64,000 nucleotides of DNA from Rubrivivax sp. (GTDB lineage Bacteria; Pseudomonadota; Gammaproteobacteria; Burkholderiales; Burkholderiaceae_C). The translations under genes were made by a program, and so were the position numbers. Shown piece after piece: positions 29,731-39,589 of the stretch; the first letter of the stretch is position 1, and each line of letters starts with the position of its first letter. The stretch spans positions 48,651 to 112,650 of the forward strand of contig JAJTDE010000004.1 of NCBI GenBank assembly GCA_021298085.1, read 5' to 3'. Under the pieces are notes generated by a model. The model did not search any database. It was given only the letters and a program-made list of their open reading frames with translations, and had not been told where the DNA came from.

Positions 29731-32088
29731 ATGAAAACACGCGACGAGACCGTAAAAACAGCATCACAGGCCTTGCTCAGCGAGGTCGAGGGCCGCATCG
29801 AGGGGCACCGCGATGGCCACGGCTTCGTCGTCCGCCACGATGGCGAGCCCTCCATCTACCTACCGCCCCAGGACATGCGCAACGTGATGCACGGTGACAC
29901 CGTGCGTGCGCGCATCCTGCGCTACGACAGGAAAGGGCGTCCCGAGGGGCGTGTCCTGGACATCGTGGCGCGGCGCGAAGCGCCCATCATCGGCCGCCTG
30001 CTCAACGAAGGCGGCGGTTGGCTCGTCGCCCCTGAAGACAGACGTTATGGGCAGGATATCCTGATTCCCAAGAACGGCATCGGCACCGCCCTGGCGGGCC
30101 AGGTGGTCTCGGTCGAACTCACCGAGCCTCCGTCGCTGCATGCACAGCCAGTCGGCCGCGTGGTCGAGGTCCTGGGTGACATCGACGACCCCGGCATGGA
30201 AATCGAGATTGCGGTGCGCAAGTACGCGGTCCCGCACCAGTTCTCGCCGGCGACCCTGGCCCAGGCCGCGGCCCTGCCCGACGCCTTGCGCGCCACCGAC
30301 CTTCGTCACCGGGTTGACCTTCGGGATGTCGCGCTGGTCACCATCGATGGTGAAGATGCCCGCGACTTCGATGACGCGGTGTACTGCGAGCCCTATCGCT
30401 GGGGCCGCGGCCGTCAGGCTCAGGAGGGCTGGCGCCTGCTGGTAGCCATCGCCGACGTCAGCCACTATGTGAAGCCTGGCGAGCCCCTGGACGCCGATGC
30501 CTACGAGCGGGCCACCTCGGTGTATTTCCCGCGCCGCGTCATCCCGATGCTGCCCGAGAAGCTCTCCAACGGCCTGTGCTCCTTGAACCCCAACCAGGAC
30601 CGTCTGTGCATGGTCTGCGACATGGTGGTGCGCGCCGATGGCGAGATCGAGGCCTACCAGTTCTACCCGGCGGTGATGCACTCTCAGGCGCGCTTCACGT
30701 ACACGGAAGTCGCGGCCATCCTGGCCAACACCCGGGGCCCTGAGGCCGCCAAGCGGGGGCCGCTGGTGGAGCACCTGATCCACCTGCATGAGGTCTACCG
30801 CGCGTTGCTGAAGCAGCGCGCACGGCGTGGAGCGGTGGACTTCGAGACCACCGAGACGCAGATCGTCTGTGACGACGCTGGGCACATCCTGCGCATCGTG
30901 CCGCGCACCCGCAATGAGGCGCACCGCCTGATCGAGGAATCGATGCTGGCCGCCAACGTGTGTTCCGCCGAGTTCCTGCAGCAGAGTAATCATCCAGCGC
31001 TGTTCCGGGTGCATGAGGGCCCCACACCCGAGAAGCGTCTGGCGCTGCAGAACTACCTGAAGGCACTGGGCCTGGGGTTCAGCCTGAGTGACGAGCCCAC
31101 GCCCGGGGAGCTGCAGGCCATTGCCAAGGCGACCCACGACCGCCCCGACGCGGTGCAGATTCACCAGATGCTGCTGCGTTCGATGCAGCAGGCCGTCTAC
31201 ACCCCCGTCAACAACGGACACTTCGGTCTGGCCTATACCGCCTACACCCACTTCACGAGCCCGATCCGGCGCTACCCGGATCTTCTGGTCCACCGCGCCA
31301 TCAAGGCGGTTCTGTCCAAGAAGAAGTACCTGTTCGAGCCGATCGGCAAGATGGCGGAGGCGCCGTTGCGGCGCGGTGCCAAGCCATCGCGCGCAGCCCC
31401 CAAGGCCGCGAAGGATCTGACACCCTGGGAAATCGCCGGTGCACACACCAGTGCCTGCGAACGACGGGCCGACGAGGCCTCGCGCGACGTCGAGGCCTGG
31501 CTGAAGTGCAAGTTCATGCGCGAGCACCTCGGTGAAGAGTATTCGGGCACGGTGTCGTCGGTGGCAGCGTTTGGCGTGTTTGTCACGCTGGATGAACTGT
31601 ATGTCGACGGCCTGGTGCACATCACCGAGCTGGGCGGCGAGTACTACAAGTTCGACGAACTCCGCCAGGAGCTCCGCGGCGAGCGAAGTGGCATGCGATA
31701 CGCCGTGGGGACCGCGCTGCGGGTGCAGGTCAGCCGGGTTGACCTGGATGGCCGGCGCATCGATTTCCGGCTGGTCCGCGAGGCGGATGGCGAACGCCTG
31801 CTGACCCGCACAAGGAGCGGTCGCGCGGGGGCGCCAGCGGCAGACGCACCCGTGGGTGAGGCGGGTTCAGGTGCCCGCGGCACGGTGGCGCCAGGAAGCT
31901 CCGCCGAGGCCGAGCTGCAAGCCATCCAGCAGCAGGACAGGCAAGCCCGCGCGGGCGCCAGGAAGGCCCGTCAGAGCACCGCGCGCTCGACGGCACGCGC
32001 CCCAGGCAAGGCCGCCGGTGCCAAGAAGTCGGGTCGCAGCCCATCCGCGCAGGAGGGCGCCAAGCGCGCAAGCCGCAAGAAGCGCTGA
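29731..32088 (+). CDS. rnr: Ribonuclease R
   Basis: A 3'-5' exoribonuclease that degrades structured RNA and helps tmRNA quality control. The protein has 785 residues: N-terminal cold-shock domains (from about 20, GHRDGHGFVVRHDGEPSIY), the RNB catalytic domain with IDGEDARDFDDAVYC carrying the metal-binding Asp cluster, an S1 domain (EYSGTVSSVAAFGVFVTLDE) and a basic Lys/Ala/Arg tail of about 100 residues, a typical RNase R feature. ATG 29731 is only 31 nt from the 5' end of the divergent tRNA-Leu gene. It ends 7 nt from the convergent nnr gene. Confidence 0.96.
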   Translation: MKTRDETVKTASQALLSEVEGRIEGHRDGHGFVVRHDGEPSIYLPPQDMRNVMHGDTVRARILRYDRKGRPEGRVLDIVARREAPIIGRLLNEGGGWLVAPEDRRYGQDILIPKNGIGTALAGQVVSVELTEPPSLHAQPVGRVVEVLGDIDDPGMEIEIAVRKYAVPHQFSPATLAQAAALPDALRATDLRHRVDLRDVALVTIDGEDARDFDDAVYCEPYRWGRGRQAQEGWRLLVAIADVSHYVKPGEPLDADAYERATSVYFPRRVIPMLPEKLSNGLCSLNPNQDRLCMVCDMVVRADGEIEAYQFYPAVMHSQARFTYTEVAAILANTRGPEAAKRGPLVEHLIHLHEVYRALLKQRARRGAVDFETTETQIVCDDAGHILRIVPRTRNEAHRLIEESMLAANVCSAEFLQQSNHPALFRVHEGPTPEKRLALQNYLKALGLGFSLSDEPTPGELQAIAKATHDRPDAVQIHQMLLRSMQQAVYTPVNNGHFGLAYTAYTHFTSPIRRYPDLLVHRAIKAVLSKKKYLFEPIGKMAEAPLRRGAKPSRAAPKAAKDLTPWEIAGAHTSACERRADEASRDVEAWLKCKFMREHLGEEYSGTVSSVAAFGVFVTLDELYVDGLVHITELGGEYYKFDELRQELRGERSGMRYAVGTALRVQVSRVDLDGRRIDFRLVREADGERLLTRTRSGRAGAPAADAPVGEAGSGARGTVAPGSSAEAELQAIQQQDRQARAGARKARQSTARSTARAPGKAAGAKKSGRSPSAQEGAKRASRKKR

Positions 32089-32095
32089 GCGGGCA

Positions 32096-33691
32096 TCAGG
32101 CCCGCACGAGCGCCGTGCCGTCGCCTGCCAGCCGGTGCATGGCAGACACCAGGTCGAGCGCGCGCGAGGCCTCCAGCGGTGATTGGTCGGCAGCAGCCCC
32201 ATGCAGCCAGGCTGCAGCGCACGTGCACCGCAGGGCCAGCGCCCAGACACCGGTCGGCCCGCCATCACCCGGTGAGCCACGCCAGCGGGCCATCAGGCCG
32301 CCAATCCAGCCGGCTAGCACATCGCCGCTGCCGCCATGCGCCAGTGCGGCGTTGCCGGTGCTATTCACCCACGCTGGCTGTCCCGGCACACAGATCACGG
32401 AACCCGAGCCCTTGAGCAATGTGACGCTGCGGTAGCGCTCGGCCAGGCTGGCGGCTGCCTTGAGGCGGTCGCGCTGGATGTCCTGGGTGTGCACGCCCAG
32501 AAGGCGGGCGGCCTCCAGGGGATGCGGTGTCAGCACGGTGGTATGGCCTCGGCTGGCGCGGTCGGCCAGCAGCGTCTGCAGTTCGGGTGCGACAGCAATC
32601 GCATTGAGTGCGTCGGCGTCCAGCACGAGGGCGTGGGTCTGCGCCAGCAGGGCCGGCAGCACATCGGCCACGGCGTCGCCGCCCCCGCAGCCACAGACCA
32701 CGGTGGTTCGGGCCAGGTCTCGCGCCTCCCAGCGCCAGGCCTGGTCGACCCACAGCCACTCCGGACGTGTGACGTCCCCGCTGGGGGCGAGCGGGTCCAG
32801 CAGGCTGACCAACGTCCGGCCAGCACCCGCGGCCTGCGCGGCATGCGCGGCCAGGCGCGCCGCACCCAGCATGCCCGGCGCACCCCCGATGATCAGGACA
32901 TCGCCGAAGCTGCCCTTGTGGCGGTCATGCAGGACATCCGTGCGCTGGGCTTCGTGCCAGGGCCCGCCGCTCAGCCAGGCGCTGGCAGCCTGACCAACGG
33001 GCCAGTGCGATGTGCTGCCGAGGTCTGCGAACCAGAGGTGGCCGCACAGGGCCCGGCCTTGCCCGGTGAACAGGCCGGGCTTCAGCGTCAGCAGGCTGAG
33101 GGTCTCATCGGCCTGGACGCAGGGCTCGCCCCAGGCCATGCCGGTGTCGGCGCTCATGCCAGAGGGCACATCCACCGACAGCACCGGGCAACCAACGGCC
33201 CTGAGCTGTTGCAGACGCTTCACGGCCAGCGCCATCGGGCCGGTGGGCGCGCGGCTGCAGCCCAGGCCGAGCAGGGCGTCCAGGGCCAGATCGGGCGGGT
33301 CGTCTGCGGGGTACGGGTCGTGCTCGGCGGCGTAGTCAGGTTCGACCCACCGAACGCCGGCCGATTGGGCGCGCTGCCGTCCCTCGGCGATGTCGGTCGG
33401 CCAAGGCGCTGGGCCGGGCATCCACCAGACGGTCACCCGATGGCCGCAGGCGGCCAACTCAGCCGCGGCGTGCAGGCCGTCTCCGCCGTTGCCGCCCGGC
33501 CCTGCAGCCACCCAAATGTGCCGCGCCTGCGGATGCAGTGCGCGCACCCACCGAGCCACCGCGAGGCCGGCCCGCCGCATCAAGGTGCCCGGGGGCAGGG
33601 CGGCGGCCGACGCCTGTTCGATGAGCCGCGATGACGCAACGCTGTGCAAGGCCTGGTGGCGGCGCGCTGGAAGCACACGCTGGATGATCAC
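32096..33691 (-). CDS. nnr: Bifunctional NAD(P)HX epimerase/dehydratase
   Basis: Repairs hydrated NAD(P)H. Of 531 residues, the N-terminal half is the NnrE epimerase (Rossmann fold, AGPGGNGGDGLHAA) and the C-terminal half the ADP-dependent NnrD dehydratase, a ribokinase-like fold with LIIGGAPGMLGAARLA, LTPHPLEAARLLG and the signature NAALAHGGSGDVLAG. The start is taken as GTG 33691 (VIIQRVLPARRH), with GGGGA upstream; the frame stays open to 33883, but that stretch is not protein-like. It is downstream of dadA on the same strand (76 nt) and convergent with rnr. Confidence 0.93.
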   Translation of the reverse strand: MIIQRVLPARRHQALHSVASSRLIEQASAAALPPGTLMRRAGLAVARWVRALHPQARHIWVAAGPGGNGGDGLHAAAELAACGHRVTVWWMPGPAPWPTDIAEGRQRAQSAGVRWVEPDYAAEHDPYPADDPPDLALDALLGLGCSRAPTGPMALAVKRLQQLRAVGCPVLSVDVPSGMSADTGMAWGEPCVQADETLSLLTLKPGLFTGQGRALCGHLWFADLGSTSHWPVGQAASAWLSGGPWHEAQRTDVLHDRHKGSFGDVLIIGGAPGMLGAARLAAHAAQAAGAGRTLVSLLDPLAPSGDVTRPEWLWVDQAWRWEARDLARTTVVCGCGGGDAVADVLPALLAQTHALVLDADALNAIAVAPELQTLLADRASRGHTTVLTPHPLEAARLLGVHTQDIQRDRLKAAASLAERYRSVTLLKGSGSVICVPGQPAWVNSTGNAALAHGGSGDVLAGWIGGLMARWRGSPGDGGPTGVWALALRCTCAAAWLHGAAADQSPLEASRALDLVSAMHRLAGDGTALVRA

Positions 33692-33767
33692 CGTCGTCCC
33701 CTTGTGAGGCCCACCATGGACTTGCTCCGTGACACGGCACGCCGCAGCATCGCGCCCTGTTTGCCGT

Positions 33768-35060
33768 TCACCGCAACCGCTCCAGGCCCAGGCCTTCTGG
33801 GTCGATCTGAGGGCTGCGCCCGCCGAGCAGGTCGGCCACCAGGCGGGCACTGCCGCAGGACAGTGCCCAGCCGCTGCCGCCATGGGCCAGGTTGAGCCAC
33901 AGACCTGGCAGCGGTGCGCGGCCGATCACCGGCGGACCGTCGGGCAGCATGGGGCGAGCGCCCTTCCAGTGCTGCACCTTGGCCAGTTCAGCGGCGCCTG
34001 GGTACCAGTCTTCGAGGACCTTGTAGAGCGTGCGCAGCGGGGCGTCACCCAGCACATCGGCCGCTGTGCCCAGCTCGGCAATGCCCGCCACCCGGACGCG
34101 CTGGCCCAGCCGGGTGATCGATACCTTGTAGCGCTCGTCCATCACGCCACTGCGGGGGCCAGGGTCGGGTGAACCGTCGCGCTGGCGGACGGGCGCGGTC
34201 AACGAGTAGCCCCAGATCGACGCGGTTGGCAGCCGTGCACCCACACTGCGCGCCAACGCCGCCGGTACCTGGCCCGTGCAGAGCACCGCGGCGTCAAAGG
34301 TTTCCTCGCCTCGCGGGCGGGACTTCGGTGCGTCGTCCGGGCTTCGCCAGCTGATCCGCAGCCCCGAATTCCGCTGACCGGGGTTGACCAAGCTGGTGAT
34401 GTCGGTGCCAAAACGGAACGTGGCGCCCCGTTCCTGGGCCCTGGACTTGATCGCGTGGGCAAACTGCCGGCAGTTGCCCACCAGATCGTGGGGCAGCCAC
34501 AGCGCGGCGTGCAGCGGGGTGTGCGGGCTGAGTGCCGGCTCGATCTCACGGGCCTGCTGAGGCCCGAGCAACTGGTGCTCGACACCCAGTTCCTGCAGCA
34601 CCGGCAGGCCCTTGGATACCCGCGCGGTGTCGGTCTTGCTGCGCAGCAGGGTCATGTAGCCCTTGCGCAGGTCGTACTCCAGGCCGTGGACCAGCGTCAA
34701 TGCCTCCAGCCGTTCGCGGCTGTAGATGGCCAGGCGCTGCATGCGCCGCCGATTGAGCTGGTGCGTCGAGTGGGTGCAGGCGGCCAGAAACCGCAACATC
34801 CAGCCGGGCATGCCAAGCGTGCCCGAGCCGAAACGCACGGCGCTGTCCGGCGACAGCAGCCCACCCAGCGCCTTGATCGGCATCCAGGGGGCGGCCCAGG
34901 GGCTCACATACCCGGGTGCCACGACGCCTGCGTTGGCGAAGCTCGATTCGGTGGCGACCGACTGGCGTCGCTCGAAGACCACGACCTCATGGCCGTCAGC
35001 CGCCAGCTCGTAAGCCGTGGTGACGCCGATGATTCCGGCGCCGATGACCGCGATGCGCAA
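33768..35060 (-). CDS. dadA: FAD-dependent D-amino acid dehydrogenase
   Basis: Oxidises D-amino acids, D-alanine above all, to keto acids at the membrane. The protein has 430 residues: an N-terminal FAD motif RIAVIGAGIIGVTTAYELA, SSFANAGVVAPGYVSPWAAP, and the C-terminal GARPMLPDGPPVIGRA and NLAHGGSGWALSCGSA, all DadA-like. No in-frame ATG lies at the fold start; TTG 35060 (encoding LRIAVIGAG) is backed by AGGAG 8 nt upstream. It could prefer another D-amino acid or glycine/sarcosine. It is divergent from rpsB across a 494-nt gap. Confidence 0.9.
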   Translation of the reverse strand: MRIAVIGAGIIGVTTAYELAADGHEVVVFERRQSVATESSFANAGVVAPGYVSPWAAPWMPIKALGGLLSPDSAVRFGSGTLGMPGWMLRFLAACTHSTHQLNRRRMQRLAIYSRERLEALTLVHGLEYDLRKGYMTLLRSKTDTARVSKGLPVLQELGVEHQLLGPQQAREIEPALSPHTPLHAALWLPHDLVGNCRQFAHAIKSRAQERGATFRFGTDITSLVNPGQRNSGLRISWRSPDDAPKSRPRGEETFDAAVLCTGQVPAALARSVGARLPTASIWGYSLTAPVRQRDGSPDPGPRSGVMDERYKVSITRLGQRVRVAGIAELGTAADVLGDAPLRTLYKVLEDWYPGAAELAKVQHWKGARPMLPDGPPVIGRAPLPGLWLNLAHGGSGWALSCGSARLVADLLGGRSPQIDPEGLGLERLR

Positions 35061-35124
35061 TGCAACAACTCCTGCCTGCCCGGGCCCCGCGGGCTGCATG
35101 GGCCCTGGTGTGCCTGTGGCGTGT

Positions 35125-35130
35125 TAGAAT
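35125..35130 (+). promoter_or_regulatory. Extended -10 promoter for rpsB
   Basis: TGTTAGAAT is an extended -10 (TG at 35122-35123, one base, then TAGAAT). Transcription would start near 35137, giving a leader of about 418 nt. It is followed by CTCGCGGTTTT like the other TAGAAT promoters here. Confidence 0.6.
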
Positions 35131-35136
35131 CTCGCG

Positions 35137-35554
35137 GTTTTGCTGAATGCTGCCGGCGAGTGTCGGGTTAATGAGGGCTCAGTCAGTTCCCAGTTAAATC
35201 TGGGTGCTTCTGCGCACTCAAGCGTGCTGGCGAATGCTTGGATACCAGTCAGCTGGAACCTCGAATTCTCAGCGATGCAGGCCCGACAACGCTCAAGACG
35301 CGCACAAAAGGTGTGTCCTGGCTGGCTGTGCAGTGCGGCATAAACAACGCAGCAACGTGAAGACGCGGTCGCTCATGAGAACTCACTCCCCTCTGTGCGA
35401 TGGCACCTTCGCCTGCTGGAACTGGCGAATTCGGCAACCGAACGGTGTCGGACACCCTTTCATGAAGCCCAACCTGATGTGCACATGCGCCGGTTGAGCC
35501 TGGTGGGGGTGCCTGATTCAAGCCCGAATTTGAGACCCAACCTTCGGAGTAATC
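35137..35554 (+). promoter_or_regulatory. Long structured leader of rpsB
   Basis: About 418 nt between the likely transcription start and the rpsB ATG without a credible gene; its base composition is less GC-rich than the flanking genes. It contains a small hairpin (CCCAG-TTAAAT-CTGGG, 35189-35204), a CAAGC/GCTTG stem, and two similar segments, GCTGGAAC then CGAATTC, at 35252-35268 and 35415-35432. A role in S2/Ts autoregulation is plausible because rpsB leaders are regulated in E. coli; the structure here is not one I recognise. GGAG at 35547-35550 is the rpsB ribosome-binding site. Confidence 0.5.
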
Positions 35555-36298
35555 ATGACTGTCTCCATGCGTGAAATGCTGGAAGCCGGTGTCCACTTCG
35601 GACACCAGACGCGCTTCTGGAATCCCAAGATGGCCCCGTACATCTACGGCCATCGCAACAAGATCCACATCATCAACCTCGAGAAGACGCAGCCGCTCTT
35701 CAACGACGCGATGAAGTTCATCCGCCAGCTGGCCAGCCGTCGCGGCACCATCCTGATGGTCGGTACCAAGCGCCAGGCCCGTGAGGTCGTTGCGCAGGAA
35801 GCGCTGCGCGCTGGCATGCCCTTTGTCGACCAGCGCTGGCTGGGCGGCATGCTGACCAACTTCAAGACGGTCAAGGGTTCGCTGAAGAAGCTCAAGGAAA
35901 TGCAGGCCACCCGTGACGCCGGCACCGAGAGCATGATCAAGAAGGAAGCGCTGATGTTTGACCGCGAGCTGAGCAAGCTCGAGAAGGACATCGGCGGCAT
36001 TCAGGAAATGAATGCCCTGCCTGACGCCATCTTCATCATCGACGTCGGCTACCACAAGATTGCCGTGGCCGAGGCCAACAAGCTGGGCATTCCCGTGATT
36101 GGCGTGGTGGACACCAACCACTCCCCTCTGGGCATCCAGTACGTCATCCCAGGCAATGACGACTCGGCCAAGGCCGTGGCGCTGTACGCCCGTGCAGTGG
36201 CCGATGCCGTGCTGGAAGGCAAGGCCAACGCCACCACTGAAGTCGTGGCCGCCGCGAGCGAAGGCGACGAATTTGTCGAGGTTCAGGAAGGCGCCTGA
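35555..36298 (+). CDS. rpsB: 30S ribosomal protein S2
   Basis: The last 30S protein to join; it binds near S1 on the back of the small subunit. The protein has 247 residues, beginning [26 protein letters not shown] and with the Rossmann-like core readable at [32 protein letters not shown] and [21 protein letters not shown]. The length is normal for Burkholderiales. It heads the rpsB-tsf-pyrH-frr-uppS-cdsA-dxr-rseP-bamA superoperon. Confidence 0.98.
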   Translation: MTVSMREMLEAGVHFGHQTRFWNPKMAPYIYGHRNKIHIINLEKTQPLFNDAMKFIRQLASRRGTILMVGTKRQAREVVAQEALRAGMPFVDQRWLGGMLTNFKTVKGSLKKLKEMQATRDAGTESMIKKEALMFDRELSKLEKDIGGIQEMNALPDAIFIIDVGYHKIAVAEANKLGIPVIGVVDTNHSPLGIQYVIPGNDDSAKAVALYARAVADAVLEGKANATTEVVAAASEGDEFVEVQEGA

Positions 36299-36425
36299 TC
36301 TGAAGGGTTAGGCTTTGTGCCTGGCCTGACCGAACCCACCTCACCAACATCCCGCGGGCGGCGCCTGCGTGGCCGGCAGATCCGGTTGCGCCCGCCGCCC
36401 GATGCATTGAACAAGGAGTAACGAC

Positions 36426-37322
36426 ATGGCTGCAATCACCGCCGGCATGGTGGCAGAGCTGCGCGCGAAGACTGACGCGCCGATGATGGAGTGCAAGAAG
36501 GCACTGACCGAGGCCGAGGGCGACATGGGTCGCGCCGAGGAGATCCTGCGCGTCAAGTTGGGCAACAAGGCCGGCAAGGCCGCCTCACGCATCACGGCTG
36601 AAGGCGTGGTCGCGGCTGCCGTCGACGGCAGCACCGGCGCCCTGCTGGAAATCAACTGCGAGACCGACTTTGTCTCCAAGAACGAGACCTTCCTCGCGTT
36701 TGCCAAGTCGTGTGCCGCCCTGGTGGCCTCGGGCAACCCGGCCGATGTGGCAGCGCTGTCGCTGATGCCGCTGGCCATGGAAGGCTTCGGGCCAACCGTC
36801 GAGGACGTGCGCAAGGGCCTGATCGGCAAGATCGGCGAAAACATGACCATCCGCCGCTTCAAGCGCTATGCGGGCGGTGGCCAACTGGCCCATTACCTGC
36901 ACGGCACCCGCATCGGCGTGATGGTCGAGTTCGAGGGCAGCGACGTGGCCGCCAAGGACGCCGCCATGCACATCGCCGCCATGAAGCCGGCTGCGCTGTC
37001 GGGCGCCAACGTGCCGGCCGATCTGGTCGACAAGGAACGCCGCATCGCCGCCGAGAAGGCCGCGGAATCGGGCAAGCCGGCAGAGATCGTCGCCAAGATG
37101 GTTGAAGGCTCGGTCCAGAAGTTCCTCAAGGAAGTGTCGCTGCTGGATCAGGTCTTTGTGAAGGCTGCCGACGGCAAGCAGACCGTGGCCGCCTACCTGA
37201 GCGCCACGGGCACTGCCGTGAAGGGCTTCACCCTGTATGTCGTGGGTGAGGGCATCGAGAAGAAGGTCGACGACTTTGCTGCCGAAGTGGCGGCCCAGGT
37301 GGCGGCGGCCAAGGGCGCCTGA
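36426..37322 (+). CDS. tsf: Elongation factor Ts
   Basis: Guanine-nucleotide exchange factor for EF-Tu. The protein has 298 residues. The UBA-like N-terminus has [21 protein letters not shown] and the exchange core has [15 protein letters not shown], with the Thr-Asp-Phe-Val motif that displaces Mg2+. AAGGAG at 36412-36417 precedes ATG 36426. The 127 nt after rpsB are GC-rich and able to fold but hold no gene. Standard partner of rpsB. Confidence 0.98.
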   Translation: MAAITAGMVAELRAKTDAPMMECKKALTEAEGDMGRAEEILRVKLGNKAGKAASRITAEGVVAAAVDGSTGALLEINCETDFVSKNETFLAFAKSCAALVASGNPADVAALSLMPLAMEGFGPTVEDVRKGLIGKIGENMTIRRFKRYAGGGQLAHYLHGTRIGVMVEFEGSDVAAKDAAMHIAAMKPAALSGANVPADLVDKERRIAAEKAAESGKPAEIVAKMVEGSVQKFLKEVSLLDQVFVKAADGKQTVAAYLSATGTAVKGFTLYVVGEGIEKKVDDFAAEVAAQVAAAKGA

Positions 37323-37364
37323 GCCTGGGGGAGCCCACCGGGCCCCTTGAAAGCGATGGAAGTA

Positions 37365-37386
37365 CCGGGGCGCACAGGCGCCCCGG
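37365..37386 (+). terminator. GC hairpin after tsf
   Basis: Perfect 9-bp stem CCGGGGCGC / GCGCCCCGG with loop ACAG. No T-run follows directly, though TTTTT occurs about 20 nt later, so it may attenuate rather than terminate between tsf and pyrH. Confidence 0.45.
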
Positions 37387-37429
37387 CTTACACTTGAGGC
37401 CAAATTTTTCCGACACAGCAGGACCCCGA

Positions 37430-38140
37430 ATGCCCGCGTACCAGCGCATCCTCTTGAAGCTCTCCGGTGAGGCCCTGATGGGCGACGATGCCTACGGCAT
37501 CAACCGTGCCACGATCGTCCGCATGGTTCAGGAAGTGCGCGAAGTGACCGCGCTGGGTTGTGAGGTGGCGGTGGTCATCGGCGGCGGCAACATCTTTCGG
37601 GGTGTCGCTGGCGGCTCTGTCGGGATGGACCGTGCCACGGCCGATTACATGGGCATGCTCGCCACAGTGATGAACTCCCTGGCCCTGGCCGACACCATGC
37701 GCCAGGAGGGCATGACGGCACGTGTGATGTCGGCCATCAGCATCGACCAGGTGGTCGAGCCCTATGTCAGGCCCAAGGCGCTGCAGTACCTCGAAGAGGG
37801 CAAGGTGGTGGTGTTTGCGGCCGGCACCGGCAACCCGTTCTTCACCACCGACACCGCCGCCGCGCTGCGAGGCGCTGAGATGGGTGCACAGATCGTCCTG
37901 AAGGCGACGAAGGTCGACGGCGTCTACTCCGCCGACCCCAAGAAGGACCCGACGGCCACCCGCTACAGCACCATCAGCTTCGACGAGGCCATTGCCAAGA
38001 ACCTGCAGGTGATGGACGCCACGGCCTTTGCGCTGTGCCGTGACCAGCGCCTGCCGATCAAGGTGTTCTCGATCTTCAAGCCCGGCGCCCTCAAGCGGGT
38101 TGTCCAGGGCGAGGACGAAGGCACGCTGGTACACGTTTGA
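37430..38140 (+). CDS. pyrH: Uridylate kinase
   Basis: Phosphorylates UMP to UDP; bacterial UMP kinases belong to the amino acid kinase family and are hexameric. The protein has 236 residues, with [13 protein letters not shown] at the N-terminus, [24 protein letters not shown] and [19 protein letters not shown] 37430 ([13 protein letters not shown]) is preferred over 37394. Usually inhibited by UTP and activated by GTP; that is family knowledge. It sits between tsf and frr. Confidence 0.97.
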   Translation: MPAYQRILLKLSGEALMGDDAYGINRATIVRMVQEVREVTALGCEVAVVIGGGNIFRGVAGGSVGMDRATADYMGMLATVMNSLALADTMRQEGMTARVMSAISIDQVVEPYVRPKALQYLEEGKVVVFAAGTGNPFFTTDTAAALRGAEMGAQIVLKATKVDGVYSADPKKDPTATRYSTISFDEAIAKNLQVMDATAFALCRDQRLPIKVFSIFKPGALKRVVQGEDEGTLVHV

Positions 38141-38192
38141 CCACTGGCCCCAGGGCCGCATGCGGTCGTGTTGACCGCCCGAGATTGCCACC

Positions 38193-38753
38193 ATGACGAT
38201 TTCCGACATCCGCAAGAACGCCGAGACAAAGATGGGCAAGTCCATCGAGTCCTTCAAGGCTGAACTCCAGAAGATCCGCACCGGGCGGGCGCACCCGGGC
38301 ATCCTGGACCAGGTCCAGGTGGATTACTACGGCTCCATGGTGCCGATCAGCCAGGTGGCCAATGTGTCCTTGCTGGACGCTCGAACCATCAGCGTCCAGC
38401 CCTGGGAAAAGGGCATGGGGTCCAAGATCGAGAAGGCCATTCGCGAATCAGACCTCGGCTTGAACCCCTCGTCGCAGGGCGATCTGCTTCGCGTGCCCAT
38501 GCCCGCACTCACCGAAGAGCGCCGCAAGGACCTCACCAAGGTGGTTCGGCATGCGGGCGAAGACTGCAAGGTGGCTGTGCGCAACCTGCGCCGCGAGGCC
38601 AACGAACAACTGAAGAAGTTGCTCAAGGACAAGGCGGTCTCGGAGGACGAGGAACGCCGCGCGCAGGAAGAGGTGCAGCGCCTGACGGACCGCGTCATCA
38701 CCGAAGTTGATCGCCTGGTTCACAGCAAGGAAGGCGAGATCATGGCCGTCTGA
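38193..38753 (+). CDS. frr: Ribosome recycling factor
   Basis: Splits post-termination ribosomes with EF-G. The protein has 186 residues, a tRNA-like three-helix bundle plus a small domain: [20 protein letters not shown] at the first helix, [25 protein letters not shown] in the small domain, and the long C-terminal helices [25 protein letters not shown] region. Length and order are as expected. It sits 52 nt after pyrH. Confidence 0.98.
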   Translation: MTISDIRKNAETKMGKSIESFKAELQKIRTGRAHPGILDQVQVDYYGSMVPISQVANVSLLDARTISVQPWEKGMGSKIEKAIRESDLGLNPSSQGDLLRVPMPALTEERRKDLTKVVRHAGEDCKVAVRNLRREANEQLKKLLKDKAVSEDEERRAQEEVQRLTDRVITEVDRLVHSKEGEIMAV

Positions 38754-38846
38754 CGGCCCGGTTGCTGTACAGCACGCGCCCGTCCCTTTTTGCGCCCCGT
38801 CAAAGGCGAACTCTGCTCCGGCAGCCCCTCACCACACACCCACACC

Positions 38847-39578
38847 ATGTCGTCGGTTGCTCAGCAGGACATTCCCCAGCACGTGGCCATCGTCATGGAT
38901 GGCAACGGGCGCTGGGCCAAGAAGCGCTTCATGCCTCGCTTTTTCGGGCACAAGGCCGGGGTCGATACCTTGGTGAAGGTGGTCAACCACTTTGCCGACC
39001 GGGGCGTCAAGTACCTGACGGTCTACGCCTTTTCCTCGGAAAACTGGAAGCGGCCTGAGGATGAAGTCTCCGGGCTGATGGGCCTGGTGCTGGTGGCGGT
39101 GTCGAAGTACCTCACCAAGATGGCGGCCGATGGGATTCGCATCCGCATCATCGGCAACCGCGAGACGGTCTCCCAGAAGCTGCGAGATGCCTGGGAGCAG
39201 GCTGAATCCGTCACCGAAGGCAATTCGCGCATCACCTTGTCGGTGGCCTTCAACTACGGCGGCCGCTGGGACATTGTTCAGGCCTGCCAGCGCCTGCTGC
39301 GCGAAGGTGTCCCGCCGTCGGAGGTCAATGAAGAGACCCTGGGGCGCTATACCGCCCTGTCGTATGCGCCCGAACTGGACCTGTTCATCCGCACGGGTGG
39401 TGAATTGCGCATCAGCAACTTCCTGCTCTGGCAGACCGCCTATGCCGAGATGTTCTTCACCGATTGCCTGTGGCCTGATTTCGGGAAAGAGGAGATCGAC
39501 CGCGCACTGGCGGCCTATGCGGCCCGCGACCGTCGCTACGGTGGCTTGCGGCCTGCGCCGCTTGTCGCCCACGCCTGA
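38847..39578 (+). CDS. uppS: Undecaprenyl diphosphate synthase
   Basis: A cis-prenyltransferase that adds eight isoprene units to FPP to make the carrier lipid for peptidoglycan and O-antigen. The protein has 243 residues from ATG 38847. VAIVMDGNGRWAKKR holds catalytic D18; YAFSSENWKRP, RIRIIGNRE and DLFIRTGGELRISNFLLWQ are all present. An in-frame start at 38790 would add Ser/Pro/His-rich sequence and is less likely. It ends 11 nt before cdsA. Confidence 0.97.
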   Translation: MSSVAQQDIPQHVAIVMDGNGRWAKKRFMPRFFGHKAGVDTLVKVVNHFADRGVKYLTVYAFSSENWKRPEDEVSGLMGLVLVAVSKYLTKMAADGIRIRIIGNRETVSQKLRDAWEQAESVTEGNSRITLSVAFNYGGRWDIVQACQRLLREGVPPSEVNEETLGRYTALSYAPELDLFIRTGGELRISNFLLWQTAYAEMFFTDCLWPDFGKEEIDRALAAYAARDRRYGGLRPAPLVAHA

Positions 39579-39589
39579 GGTTGGCCACG

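Noticed and set aside
32336-33634. A 432-residue open frame antisense to nnr
   Set aside because: The minus-strand nnr gene has clear motifs; the plus frame has none.
35204-35497. A 97-residue ORF in the rpsB leader
   Set aside because: Unusual Cys/Arg/Trp-rich composition, no ribosome-binding site and no recognisable domain; more likely leader RNA.
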